Source: Zoroaster sp. YZ-2022
Lineage: Eukaryota; Echinodermata; Asteroidea; Forcipulatida; Zoroasteridae
Length of the DNA: 64,000 nucleotides
Direction of reading: 5' to 3'
NCBI GenBank assembly: GCA_029582265.1
Contig: CM055819.1
Span: 11,829,087 to 11,893,086 of the forward strand
The translations under genes were made by a program, and so were the position numbers. The notes beneath the pieces are model-generated. The model was not told where the DNA came from. It did not search any database and was given only the letters and a program-made list of their open reading frames with translations. This document shows positions 48,242 to 61,100 of this stretch, in pieces. Every line of letters begins with the position of its first letter. The first letter of the stretch is position 1.

Positions 48242-48598
48242 AGGAGTGTCGTGGCCGAGCGGTCTAGCTTACCGGACTCAAGTTCTGGTGTTAGCAGCAG
48301 AATGTGGGTTCGAATCCCGGCCGTGACACTTGTGTCCTTGAGCAAGACACTTAACCATAATTGCTTCTCTCCACCCAGGGGTTAAATAGGTACCTGTGAG
48401 GGCAGAGTTGGTTGATTAGCCCTATATGCGCTGTAATGGCAGCAATTGAGCTGTATACTCCCCAGGGAGCTGAGATGGTTTCAGGAATGATTTATGAGCC
48501 TTATGAGCAGGGGTAATAATATAATGCGCCTTGAGCACCACTCAGTTGGTGGATATGTGCGCTATATAAGTCCACACATTATTATTATTATTATTATT
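48242..48598 (+). mobile_element. tRNA-derived SINE, full length (copy 5)
   Basis: The best-preserved copy. The tRNA-like head has box A TGGCCGAGCGG, box B GGTTCGAATCC and a 7-bp acceptor-like pairing (AGTGTCG with TGACACT). The core TCCTTGAGCAAGACACTTAA and the body follow, ending GCGCTATATAAGTCCACACA and an ATT tail. It is not a functional tRNA gene because the anticodon arm is not well formed. Confidence 0.93.
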
Positions 48599-48955
48599 CC
48601 GATTACCCCACAACCCCCACCAATCTTGTAAACCAAGCCAACTCTGAGGATTTCATTGCAATATTACAAGATAAATAAACATACCTTATTTTCTGGCAAT
48701 CCTGGACCCTATTTTTGGACACACTTTAAAAAAAAAAAAAAAAAAAAAATGCCACCGCATGTGATGGGCTACACCCAAATTTTTTTTTTTTCACTATAGG
48801 GGTCATACCAATTTTCCCTAAAGTAGTTAATTGTACTGTAACAGAAAAGACTTTCTTTGTTGTCCTTAAACCTCCACATACAATGTACTGTACACATATC
48901 TATACAACGAACGAACAAACAAACAAGCAAGCAAGCCACAACTGACAGTTCTTAC

Positions 48956-49170
48956 CTGACCCATCTTGTCCTGTAGTGACCAAACCACCTTGATTGTGTA
49001 ATGGCACTTGGGGTCCAGATATGCATATAACTGGGCAGACTGGTTGTCACTGGCCGGCCAGCCAGAGGGTAGCTTAAGGTGAAGCTGGTTGGTCTGGCTG
49101 GCCTCAGCCACAGAGAACATGTCCTGGCCCTCAGCCCAAGGGATTCGCAGACGAAGAGTGGTGTTCTCGA
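48956..49170 (-). CDS. PGAP1: PGAP1 exon 8 of the visible part
   Basis: The exon is 215 nt, phase 1 in and phase 0 out. It includes RLRIPWAEGQDMFSVAEASQ and YLDPKCHYTIKVVWSLQDKM, ending in GQ before gtaaga. The RLxIPW and YxxxxxHY/RYxVxVxxSxxxxxGQ motifs match PGAP1. The next exon should begin the membrane-spanning part, but I could not find it to the left. Confidence 0.92.
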
Positions 49171-52100
49171 CTGGTCATGTCAACAAAATGTTATCACAAA
49201 TTTGGACTTCCCATAATGGAATAAGTAAATTTTTGTACATGGTCTACTTATTCCTACCCTGCGGTGAGTGAGCCCTACTGTATTTTACAGTAGGTAAATT
49301 AATTGTTTTTAATTACTCCTTAATTAATTGGTCAAGAAAATCAATTCTCCGGAAGTGCTCCCTCCATACCAATGAAAAAAACATACTGAGAGCTCAGAGA
49401 ACTGGTTCACTGGGGTCACCATTAAAATCAGAGCCAAAGTGCCATGCCTGAGGGGGGTCCATATGGGAATTGTGTACAGTTTGGCTTAGCATTGGGTTTC
49501 ATAACAAGGTCATAAGGGCAGATAACATCTATAAAACAAGCCTGAAAGCGGCTGAAGGTGGCTCAGAGTGCCTCTCAAAGGGGTTTGTGATTGATCTTTG
49601 ACAGGTCTATGGTATTTTAAGCCAATTAGAACTTCCAGGTTGTGGGGGGGGGGTGGATATTGGGATATGGCTGTTGGGGGGGGGGGGTCGGAGGATGGCA
49701 GTAGTCTTGTAATTGATAACCTTGGGTGACAGGTGGCTTTTATGAATGGGCCAGGGGTTTTATATATAGCTGGACATGTATTCTGTGGGTTGCAGCATAG
49801 AAATTACAGAAACTGTGCTTTTAAAGAATGGTAAGACACGATTTTAGGAAAGTAGTGTTAATTAACTTGTTAATTAACTAATTAATTAACTAATTAATTA
49901 ATAAGGAAAACATTTAAAAAAAAAATTGTTTGATAAAAAACATCTCTAGACCCTCTGAAACAAGTTGAGATTCATAAAATTGGGGGAAATCAGTTAATTA
50001 ACCCAGGTAATTAACGATGTACGACCTACTGTAAAAAACAGTAGGTCTCATGGGATGGGATTCAATTGCATTACCACACGCACCGCAGGGTTGTTTTAAA
50101 TTAACAAAGACATTTGTATCAACCATATAAGAACATTTCCATTAGACTTTTTTTAAACCCCTTTTTGCCACAGTGGATATTGCCATGCGTGCCAATGTAC
50201 CATACTACTTTTCTCCATTTTTTTTGGGGGGGGGGGTGGTAAAAGGCATGTGTACATTTTAATTTTGAGGTCATGATTTTTTTTCACAAATTTGTTGTAC
50301 ATTTACTTGGTTTTTTCTGACATTCTTTAGCCAAATTCAAATTAAAAATTATTTTTTGATGGAATTTAAGAATTAGTACCTTGGCTATAAAGACCAGTTT
50401 TGCAGACAAGTGGTTCAAGTCTTGCTGTGTAAGCCAGGTGGAACAGGTTAAAGTCCACCATGGTGATGTTGTAGAATGAAGCTCCGATGTCGGTAAACTC
50501 CACAGCTACACTAGCAGCACCTTCAAACAAGAATGATAATAACAAGACTAAACATGATGATAATAACAAGACTAAACATGATGATAATAACAAGACTAAA
50601 CATGATAATAACAAGACTAGGTAAAACTTGTAGCTTTGCATGGTGAGGATGATAAGACAGACTAATTGCGGTGACACCATGTGGAATCTCAATTGAGTAG
50701 TAATTAGTTCTGAAAAGAACTGGTGGTACAACTCGACGTTTCGATCAGTATGCTCTGATCGTCCTCAGGAGAATAACAAGACTATTACAAGAATAATAAT
50801 AACAAGACTAAACATGCATACAGCGGTTTCATGAAATTGAATTTAGCAATATCATTTATAAACGTATGAAAGTATATCAAACTAAGGATTAAAATTAAGG
50901 AAAATAAAAAATTTTAACTTTTGATTGTACATACATGTATTAATATGGCATATATGACAGACCAAAGGGTCTGTGGCTAGACTTTCACATTGTTCATATT
51001 GAGGCATTAGTATTGAATATGGACATGACAGAAGATTTGCACGTATATTGTGAATACATGTGTTAATTTGAGCAATAGCGAAAGCAATCTCTTTGCACCA
51101 TGCTCACTGATTGTGCAACCTAAATGTATTCACTCATTTCTGGATTGTATCTGATCCCCAAATTTTCAAAATCTCTGATCTATCCCTGAGAACGTACCTC
51201 CTGAGAATGGTCCCGGTAAGGTAAAATCAATGTTTCTCTGATTGGTGTCGTAGAGTTCTGCTGAGATGGGCATCTATGAGGCATTAAAATAATTGAGTGT
51301 GATTGTAATACACTGAGTAACGATCAAAATTTAGAATTCAGATTTTGAAATGACACTTTCTTTGACTGATATTTAAATGATATAAATTGTAAAGTACAGG
51401 ACTGGTAACATATACATAAACCAAATGGTTACATTTTTATGTTAAACTTACTTGGAGTAAAGCTGATGGTATTCCCTAGATATAATTTCTTTGAGGTGCT
51501 GTCATTATTAACAAACATTAAATAATTTCCAGTTCGAATCAAGGAAAGAATGCATTTTTCTAAATTCCAGTTAAGAATGGATACTAAAAATGTGAATTTA
51601 TTTTCACTTTTTTTAGTGAACGACACAAAAGCAGAAACTGTCATAGGTTGGTTATTTAATGATTAAAACCTTTATGGTTACAATATCTCATAAAATTAGT
51701 CTGTCTCAATTGTGTCATTCAATTGATTCATAAGTGTACTCTTTGCCTAATATATATCACATACTGTAACCACCCAAATCTAAGACAAACAACGTTATAA
51801 AATGCATAAGCACATGCATTTGGTTGTGCCTGTACATTTGATCACACACATACATACATGTACGCAATGCAACATATGTTAATATTTCAATGAAGACATG
51901 CATGCATTCAACTCTTTTTTTTAAGATTTAAAAAAAAAAAAAAAAAATTATAAAAAAACAGAAATCCAATTTTAATCGAAAAAATATCATGCCTATCTAG
52001 TAGACAAGCATAACAAGTTATCTTTAGAATTCTCAAACCACTGTACGTACAATGCACATTGTCACGTCACTGAACAAAATGAACATTGTGTATTATATGC

Positions 52101-55100
52101 CCCACACATTTCTTTCAAATGAGTTGTCTTAGAGGCTTTGTAGTCTTTGACAGGGATATAGGTCAATCATTGCAGAAAACTTACTGAGGTTCCACCTGGG
52201 ACTTTCAACACTATGTGTTTTGCATCAGGATACTCATCCAATGTTACCAGGGCCTCCTTCAGGCCAGATTTTAGCGGAGGGACCAACCTCGCCCTGGAGG
52301 AAATATCCACCCCCTTGGAACACGATGTGGTATTTCCCTCCTGACACACAAACAGCCACTCCCTAGATGAGATACCTGTGACCACTGCAAATGCATTGTG
52401 GGATGCATCAGATTGTTCCACTGGGAAGAGGTAGTGGGTAGTTTTCTTGGAGCGTGCTCTAATGGAATATTTGTGGTAGTTTGTCATAAGTTCAAATGTT
52501 GCTCCTGAGGAGGAATACCAAAGAGCAAAGAACAGGTTGTTCCAATTAAAGGGTAAGGTATACATGTAGTAATTGGTAATTCAAAAATGGTCAAATATAA
52601 ATTTGAAACTTACTTAGTGTAAAAAGCCGCTGATGGTATGAATCTTACCTAGAAATATTCTTGTCTAAGGTTTTGTTATCAATTTAAATATAGAAAAACG
52701 TACTCTTTCCTAAATTACACATTAGAATGAATACAAACTATCTGAATGCATTTCACTATTTTCTCATGAACACAACGTAAAATGCTGAATGTTTCACAGG
52801 TTGATTGTGTATCCAAGAGAGTAAGCATACTCTTAGAAGCAACCAGTTCGGTTTTCAGTAACACCATGTGAGTTATAATCCCAATTATTTCTCAATGAGA
52901 TTGTAGTTCACATAAGACCTGTATTGGTCTTCTTTTGCTAATCTCAATAAGAGTAAATAATCACAGCTTTTGTCTTGAGTGCTATATGTACATGTATACA
53001 TAATTGGTAATGTTAGTAAAACTATCATGGAAGTATTGTCACATGAACAGTGTTCTAGCCAGGCATACAATAGCGTATCGGGCCGATACGCTGTAAAAAA
53101 ATGCAGATACGCTATAAATACGCTATAATTTATTCCATGGTGGAAAAAAACACCCCAAAATTTCCTTTGTTCAGTTCGAGAACTAATTGTGAACAACAAT
53201 AATTTGTTGCCACCGAGGGATTTATTTCATCTTATTGATACATTTTAAATGGCCGGCAACTTTGTTTCTTTTCAAGAGAATGTTTTTGATGCGCCGCATT
53301 TGCAACTATGCGGCCACCCGCGATCTATTTATTGCATTCAACGTTGTATATAAACACATTGACACTGGTTCCGCTACCACACTGCTTAGGCAAAAACCAG
53401 ATGAGTGGGGTACCCGCATGCCACGCAGAGTTGGGACAAACGCCGCAAGAGTGAGGTCTAAAAAGTGTCTGTCGTGAGTTACTATGATCATGCTATGACA
53501 TGTTTTCTCAAATAATTATTTCTGAAACAAAATCTACTGTCGGAAATTTTTTTTGAGTGAAAGTTAAAAAACAACATTAACAACAACAACAACAACCACC
53601 GGCAAATGGGCAAGTGAAGACTGAGAGACCGAATTGTAGTTTCACCCGATGAGACTGAACATCTGATGTCCGCCGGGTGCCGGCCGATGTCCGCCAGCGG
53701 CCAGCAGAAGTTTGACCTATGGAAACAGTTTTGTCTTCACGGCATTAAAACATTTGTAAATCTCATTCCAGTATCATTTCCCTGCCACCACTGTCACCAA
53801 GCTGATATATTTTTGTTTTGTAAATTAAGAAGATGTTATTGATGAGAAAAATTAAAAAACAAAAATCGGAAATGCAAGACTTGATCGGCTATTCCCGGTC
53901 CCCAGAATATGTTCAGAAGGCGGGCGTATAGCACAATTGCACCCTGCAAACAGGCCTCCATTTACTTTTAAATCAGGAATAACGATAAACACTTTCTAAA
54001 ACTGTTTTTCTTCTTAATTTACATACCCGACCGCTATTTATTTAATGCCAAAAGCATTATTTCTGAGCTGAGATTCTCCGCCACAGGTATTAATCCACAG
54101 AATTTAATTCCACAAAACAAAACATGTCAAAGATTTCTGAAGCTTTTCCAAGGTAAAAAATTCACCAATAGTTTGCTCTCAGTCAAATAAATAGATGTCA
54201 CCATTCTTCTCCAACCAGTCATAATTTTTTAAGTAGGTCCAGATTTATTGTTTTAAATTTTAGGCTTTGAAACAACTGATTAAAAGACGCATTTCTGCCC
54301 ACAGTCCGATCACTCACTTGAGCTCCTTCGCCTTGGGAGAATTTATACTGGTATCCTGTGATGTTGTTTCATACATGTATAGTTATATAGCTTGGAAACC
54401 AGCCAAGAACCAGATCCCAGAGGTTAATGTCACCTGGTCTGGGAGTGTAAAACCACAACCTATCAATCATTGTCAAGTGAACAATAGCCCCAACAACTCT
54501 TGTCTTGGCTCTAATCCCAAATTGATACATTCAACTTTCCAAAGTTGGGGACAGTTCTTTGATGTGAACTTGTGACCCAGAAATTGTATCTTTTTGGTTG
54601 CTGGTTGCCTTGTTTCTTTTTCTTTTAAAATACTTTGAACAGACTGGAGCCAGGATAATTCTAAGGCATCTTTACTGCTGGCCTATGTTTAAAAATAAAT
54701 TAACTGAGCTTTTTTTAATTTATGCAATAACTGTGGACTTATTAGAATATAGAGCTCTTACCTGCTGTCCAATATAATGCTTTATGAAACTATTTACCTG
54801 GGTGAAGCTTGCACTGCAGGGTTTCGTTTGTAAGAACCATTTTATTTATAGTTTTGTCAAGTTTAATTTAAAGTAGGCATAAGCCAAGGCATGCATTGTA
54901 ATGTATTGTATGGAATTTTTTTGATCATATCTGGCTTTGAATTATTGATAAAAATGATTAACTTTACTGACACGTTTAAAGCTACAATAAGTATATTACT
55001 AACAACAATCCAATGTAAAGTGAATAAAACAATAATTAAAACAATAATTAAAACAATAATAAAATGAGTCCTGTAGGCCCTACTCCATTTTAAATTTAAA

Positions 55101-58100
55101 AATGGATTTGATAATAGTTGAGAAAAATGTGACAGAATTACATGTGCACATGCAAACATGTTAAAACCTACCAATTGAAAAGCAAGAAATATTTTTATGT
55201 CTAAAAAAATATGGTTTTGTGTGACAAATTATGCAATATGCCCCTAAGTAGCCTCAGATTGCACCAGAGAGCATCTACAACCTAAAAATTTCCCAGGGCC
55301 CTTAAGCGGGCCCCGGACCCCACGCCTTTGTGGCTTCGCACTACGCGTTCGCAGATTCGTGTCGTACAAATGCCACTACGCTATAATTTTATCCTGGCTA
55401 GAACACTGCACATGAAATAAATATGCTAATTTGGAATAAATATACCATGCCAATGTAAGTTTGTTGTGAATTTAATCTGAAAAAGCAGACAACCAAATAT
55501 GCTTTTGTGAGATAAATATTTTATTGTGCTAAAAATGCACCAACATGAATGCCAGTTTTTTCACTAAGAATGGGAAATGTTAATGAAAAGGGAAGGGCAG
55601 GTACCATTTGTTTTTAAAGAAGCCCTGACAAATTTTTGCCCGGAAAACATATTGATTGAGATCACTGAACAACTACCCACCTTTAAAGGGTAAAAATGGT
55701 GTCATATTTTGTTTCAATTAATTTGTTTATATTAAAAACAAATATATAAAAATATAAAAAGATCCGTATATGGGGAGAACCCTAACCATCGCCATGTGAC
55801 TGAGTGTTCAAGCTAAGCCAACCCTGAGAGAGAAGCAATCTTCAACTCACCCTCAAAACTTTTTGATTTCGCTCCATCTGCACTGAACTTTTCATTCCCA
55901 TTGTGTGTCACAAAGTGGTGTCGGAAAACTTTCATACGGAGCTCTGGGTCAGTTGATAACTAACAAGACATATAAGTAACTAAATCATTAATTGCATTAT
56001 TCAATATTCATACTTTATAATAATCAAGAGATGTGTATAAAAAACCAATCTGTAAAAGAGTATTCTTTCCTAAATTCTTTCACAGAATGAATACAGAAAA
56101 TGCATTTTCACTATTTTCTTGTTATCAAAATAATGTAATAACCTGAAACTTTCACAGGTTGGTTGATTAATGTATATCTTGATCCATAGAGAGTAAACAT
56201 ACTGGGAGAAGCAGTTTTGTCAACGTTACCAATGCTCTACCTTCACTTTAATACTGGTCAATACACTGACTGGCAAGCACTGGGTGTATCTGGTTGTGAC
56301 CTCATTTCAACATACATGTAAGCCATAGATCTCTCCTACACATGAAGTGGTTCAAACAATAATATGCTAACATACAAATTTATAGTTTATTCTCGCATTG
56401 GAAAAACATGTGCACATACCATCATGCATATGACGATGATGTTTCTACTAAAGAATAAGACAGCCGCAGTTCAACACAAACATATATTTTTGACAGCCAA
56501 TGATCTCCTGAAAAATTGCTTAACAGACATAACCAGTAGTCTACATCTAGGAGGAAAGTATGCCCTTAGCAGGTCATGCACCAGGAAGATATGGGGAGAT
56601 GGAAATTAGTAAGTACAAATGTACCTGTTTTGTTTTACTATCCACCATCTGGAATAGTGCTCTCTTGGTGGCTAGAACTAATTCCTTGCACCTGCAATGA
56701 AATATCAATTTTAAGTACATGTATGTAAGGTTTTGACAAAGGAACATACACTATCTTCGAGGGAGGAGGGTGGAGTAAGCTTGGGCAATATCAATTTTTT
56801 TCATCCACGATATAATTGTCAAACACGTATCACTTTACAGCCGATAAACAGGTATGTATCCATCTACAAGCGTAAAAAACAAATTAAAAAAAAAAAAAAA
56901 AATTGAGAGTGCTTGGCTGAGAGACACGTGCAATCACGGCATTTGCACATGCACAATGGACATTGGTAAATTCGTTTCACAAAGTACAATAGAATTGCGT
57001 TTTAGAAATGTCATGAGCCTCGATTTTTGATCAAGGAACCGCCGTCAATTTGTGCTTTGATAGACAGGAGCGGGCATTCATTAAAAGCTCTACGTATACG
57101 TATGTGTTGCGTTCTTGTGGGGAATTCCCTTATGAGCTGAAATTCCCGATGCTAGTATATTTTTATATATATATTTTTTTAAATCATGAAATTATGGCTC
57201 AGTGGAATAAGATTTGTAAATATAAAGTAAAAATAACTAGGATTTAGTACAGTCTTTTAGGGCTGTGCGTTTTCTGATATTTTTGGAACCGGATATCCGA
57301 AATCAGGAAAGTTCGGATACCCGGATACCCGTTTTCATTCTTGTTGAAAACATGCCTCCTTTAATAATAATAATAATGTGTGGACTTATATAGCGCACGT
57401 ATCCACCAACTGAGTGTACAAATAAATGTAAATGTTAACAAAATTGACCTTTATAGTACAGAAGATACCATATTTAATTTGATCTTTATTAAAGTATAAC
57501 ATCTTGGTGACAAAATATATTATTTACTGAAAGTTATTTCTGAAATAAAACCGTAAAAATTGCTACAAAAGTGTCTTTAATAACCCAAGTTACAATGTAC
57601 CATATACACTGTACAAAAGAAAGCCCAATTAATCACACGTGCGCGAATTTTAGTTAAATGTCAATAAACCTGTCAATAAACCTCGTTTCCTGAAAGAATT
57701 AATTTATAAGAGACCTAGCTAGGAATAATTAAAAACAACAACAACAAATACTACTACTACTACTAAAGCCAAACAATGATTTTAAGAATTAAGATTATTT
57801 TCAGAACCCAATATTTCTCTTTCAAAATTTCTCTTTCATTGATAAGTTATAAACCATATTCACTTTGGTGCGGTGGCAGTTACATGTATGTGGGCATTCA
57901 TTGCCAGGAATACCAGCATGTTCACGTTATCAGGAGTTAAGCAGCTCTGCTTTGCTGTGACGTATTTCCCGTGGTGGAAAACACCCGTTTGGAGGGCACT
58001 GACGTTGCCGGAATACCAAGATACTGTACATGTACTTCTTGGCGATCCTTGCAACTGACGGAAACCGAACGACATTTGACCGCCACCAATGACATGGATC

Positions 58101-61100
58101 ATCACTGAGCCCGGCTGGTTTGGTTTCAAAGACAATGGCCGACTTAACACCTCCCTTTTTATGTCTTTCTTTTGAAACAAATTGTCACCTTGTCGGCAAA
58201 TGTAATACACAAGAGAGCTCGGTATTGGTGGGTAAATAAATGTAAATGTTGGTGATATGCTGAGAGATGGTCGGTGGCACATCAAAATAATTACACAACA
58301 AAACCAATTTCAACACCACTTTTTTATTAGGACAACAATTAATGTGGACGTCCCCTATAATAAAATCCCCTCTGTTAAAGCATCATGGTGCACACTCCAG
58401 TGCAGACATAAAGCAGCAGTTATTGTCCTACTAATCCAATTACTGTGAACAATAGGCAAACATTCCATCCTGTGCAGCTAGTTTGATACTTGTTTGTAAT
58501 TGTAGCACACCACAGCCAGGCTATTTGAGTCTTAATTATTGGAAACAATGTATCACAAAAAGGTTGGACAAAAGTGTATGGAAAATGTCCATAAAATACT
58601 AGGGCTGTGCCGGGTACCCGGGTATCCGGGTACCCGACCGAAACTGTCATTACCCGGTTCCGTTTTTTGGTTCCGAGTACCCGTAAACAACTTTTTAAAA
58701 TTGGGACTTACCATTTCAGTGGTGTGAACAGAATTTTGTTTACTATTGACCAATGTAATGTTTACACTTTTAGGAGCAATTTTATTCAAGATAACGCCTT
58801 AGTAGTATTTTAGGGACATTTTCCATACACTTTTGTCCAACTGATACATTGTATCAAGGGCGCAACCACTGGGGGGGTCGGGGGGGTCACGACCCCCCCT
58901 ACTTTTATGTGGACCTCCCCAACTTCTGGAAGACCTTATTTTCTGGGGAGGTCCAAAATAGTCCGATAAGCGTTTATTATCGTGAAACATCCATATTTCA
59001 CAGGTGAAAGTTAAAATAAATAAAAAACCCAGGTGGTCAAGTGAATCATGCTAACTGTGTCACACAGTTAGCACAGTCTGTGTGTAGCTTTACTACTAGC
59101 TTAATCTAATTAATAAAACATTTTGGTATTTTATGTATACATGATCCTAGTAATGTCATTCATGACATCACAATTATGCAACACTTCCATCAACATGCTG
59201 AAATACGTGATATTGAACCAAGACCCCAGCTGCTAGTGGCGTGCTCGCTTCGCTCGCCCGCAGATCACGTTGCTATTGGCTGCTTGGGACTCCCCCAACT
59301 TTCAACACGTGGTTGCGCCCTTGCATTGTATCCAATCATTAAGACTCAAATAGCCTGGCTGAGGCATGCTACAAACAAAATTACTGCTCAGGATGGAATG
59401 TTTGCCTATTGTTCACAGTAATTGGATTAGTGGGACAATAACTGCTGCTTTATGTCTGCACTGGAGTGTGCACCATGATGTGTTAATAGAGGGAATTTTA
59501 TTATAGGGGACTTCCACATTAATTGTTGTCCTAATAAAAAAGTAGTGTTGAAATTGGTTTTGTTGTGTAATTATTTTGATGTGCCACTGACCATCCCTCA
59601 GCATATCGCCAACATTTACATTTATTTACCCGGCGATACCGAGCTCTCTTGTGTATTACATTTGCCGACAAGGTGACAGTTTGTTTCAAAAGAAAGACAT
59701 AAAAAAGGAGGTGTTAATTCGGTCATTGTCTTTGAAACCAACAGTAGGATCCATGATCAGTCGGATTTGAAAGGTATTATTGGTTGCGGGTTTGATCCTT
59801 TCAATTGGGCAGCTTATTTTTTACATTCACCTACATGTACATTGTAATCTCCTATCAGTTGAAAAGACGTTTATGAGGGACGAAATGCGGTTGCTTATGA
59901 TGAGCTGCGAATTATGGATCGTCAAACATTGATGGAGGGGACAAATTGGCTGAATACTAATTAAAAAGTAGACAAAACTTACACCGATACGTTTTGTTAA
60001 GTTATTTTTTGATGAGTGCGCATCCTAAATTTTAGACTCATTTCTTGACTGACCGATCAACACGATGCCACGTTCAACAGGGAATAGTCAAGTTTGGTCC
60101 CATTTTGAGAAAATGGGGCCCAAATTGGTAAAATTCATTCTTTCAAGAAACAAGGTTTATTGACAGGTTTATTGACATTTCACTAAAGTTCATTGTGATA
60201 GAAACATATTAATATTCAAGTTCTGATTTTAGATTCCTAAATTTTTTGCAGTTTGTTAGTTTCATAATATCAAATATTATTTTAGTATGCAAAATCATGT
60301 CCTTATCCAAAGCCAACATGACGTACGGGATATTCTTATTTAGAAGGCAGAGGTGCGGCAAGATGCAAGCACATGAATCGTTTTCCCACAACGGGTTAGT
60401 TCCGCCCACATCGCCTTTGACCAATGACATTATTCAACACGTGTTTTGTGACATAAACATTAAAGTCAACTTGCTATACGCATGCGCTCTGATCCAAAGC
60501 CAACATGGCGTACGGGATATCCTTATTTAGAAGGCAGGGCGCGGCAAGGCGCAAGCACATGAATGTTTTCTCACAACGGGTTAGTTCCGCCCACATCGAC
60601 TTTGACCAATGACATTATTCAACACGTGTTTTGTGACATAAACATTAAAGTCAACTTGCTATACGCATGCGCTCTGATCCAAAGCCAACATGGCGTACGT
60701 GATATCCTTATTTAGAAGGCAGGGGCGCGGCAAGGCGCAAGCACATGAATCGTTTTCCCACAACGAGTTAGTTCTGCCCACATCGCCTTTGACCAATGAC
60801 ATTATTCAACACGTGTTTTATGACATGAACATTAAAGTCAACTTGCTATACACATGCGCTCTGATCACGCACGCACCAGTGATTATTGTCTTCTGATGCA
60901 TGATGGTTGGTAGTCACTCCCTGACACAGTCACGTGTGAGGCCGCTGTAGCTGCGTGATGCACCGGCCATGCGTGCGCGCGTGTGATAAATTAGGCTTTC
61001 TTTTGTAAATTGGGTTATTAAAGACACTTTTGTAGCAATTTTTACAGTTTTATTTCAGAATTAACTTTCCGTAAATACAATATTTTGTCACCAAGATTGT

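Noticed and set aside
48242..48330. A tRNA-Ser/Leu-like sequence
   Set aside because: Acceptor pairing and boxes A and B are present, but it continues into the SINE core and body, and other copies share the same downstream sequence.
54267..54575. 102-codon plus-strand frame in the 53-55 kb hAT
   Set aside because: No resemblance to hAT transposase or any known domain; probably chance.
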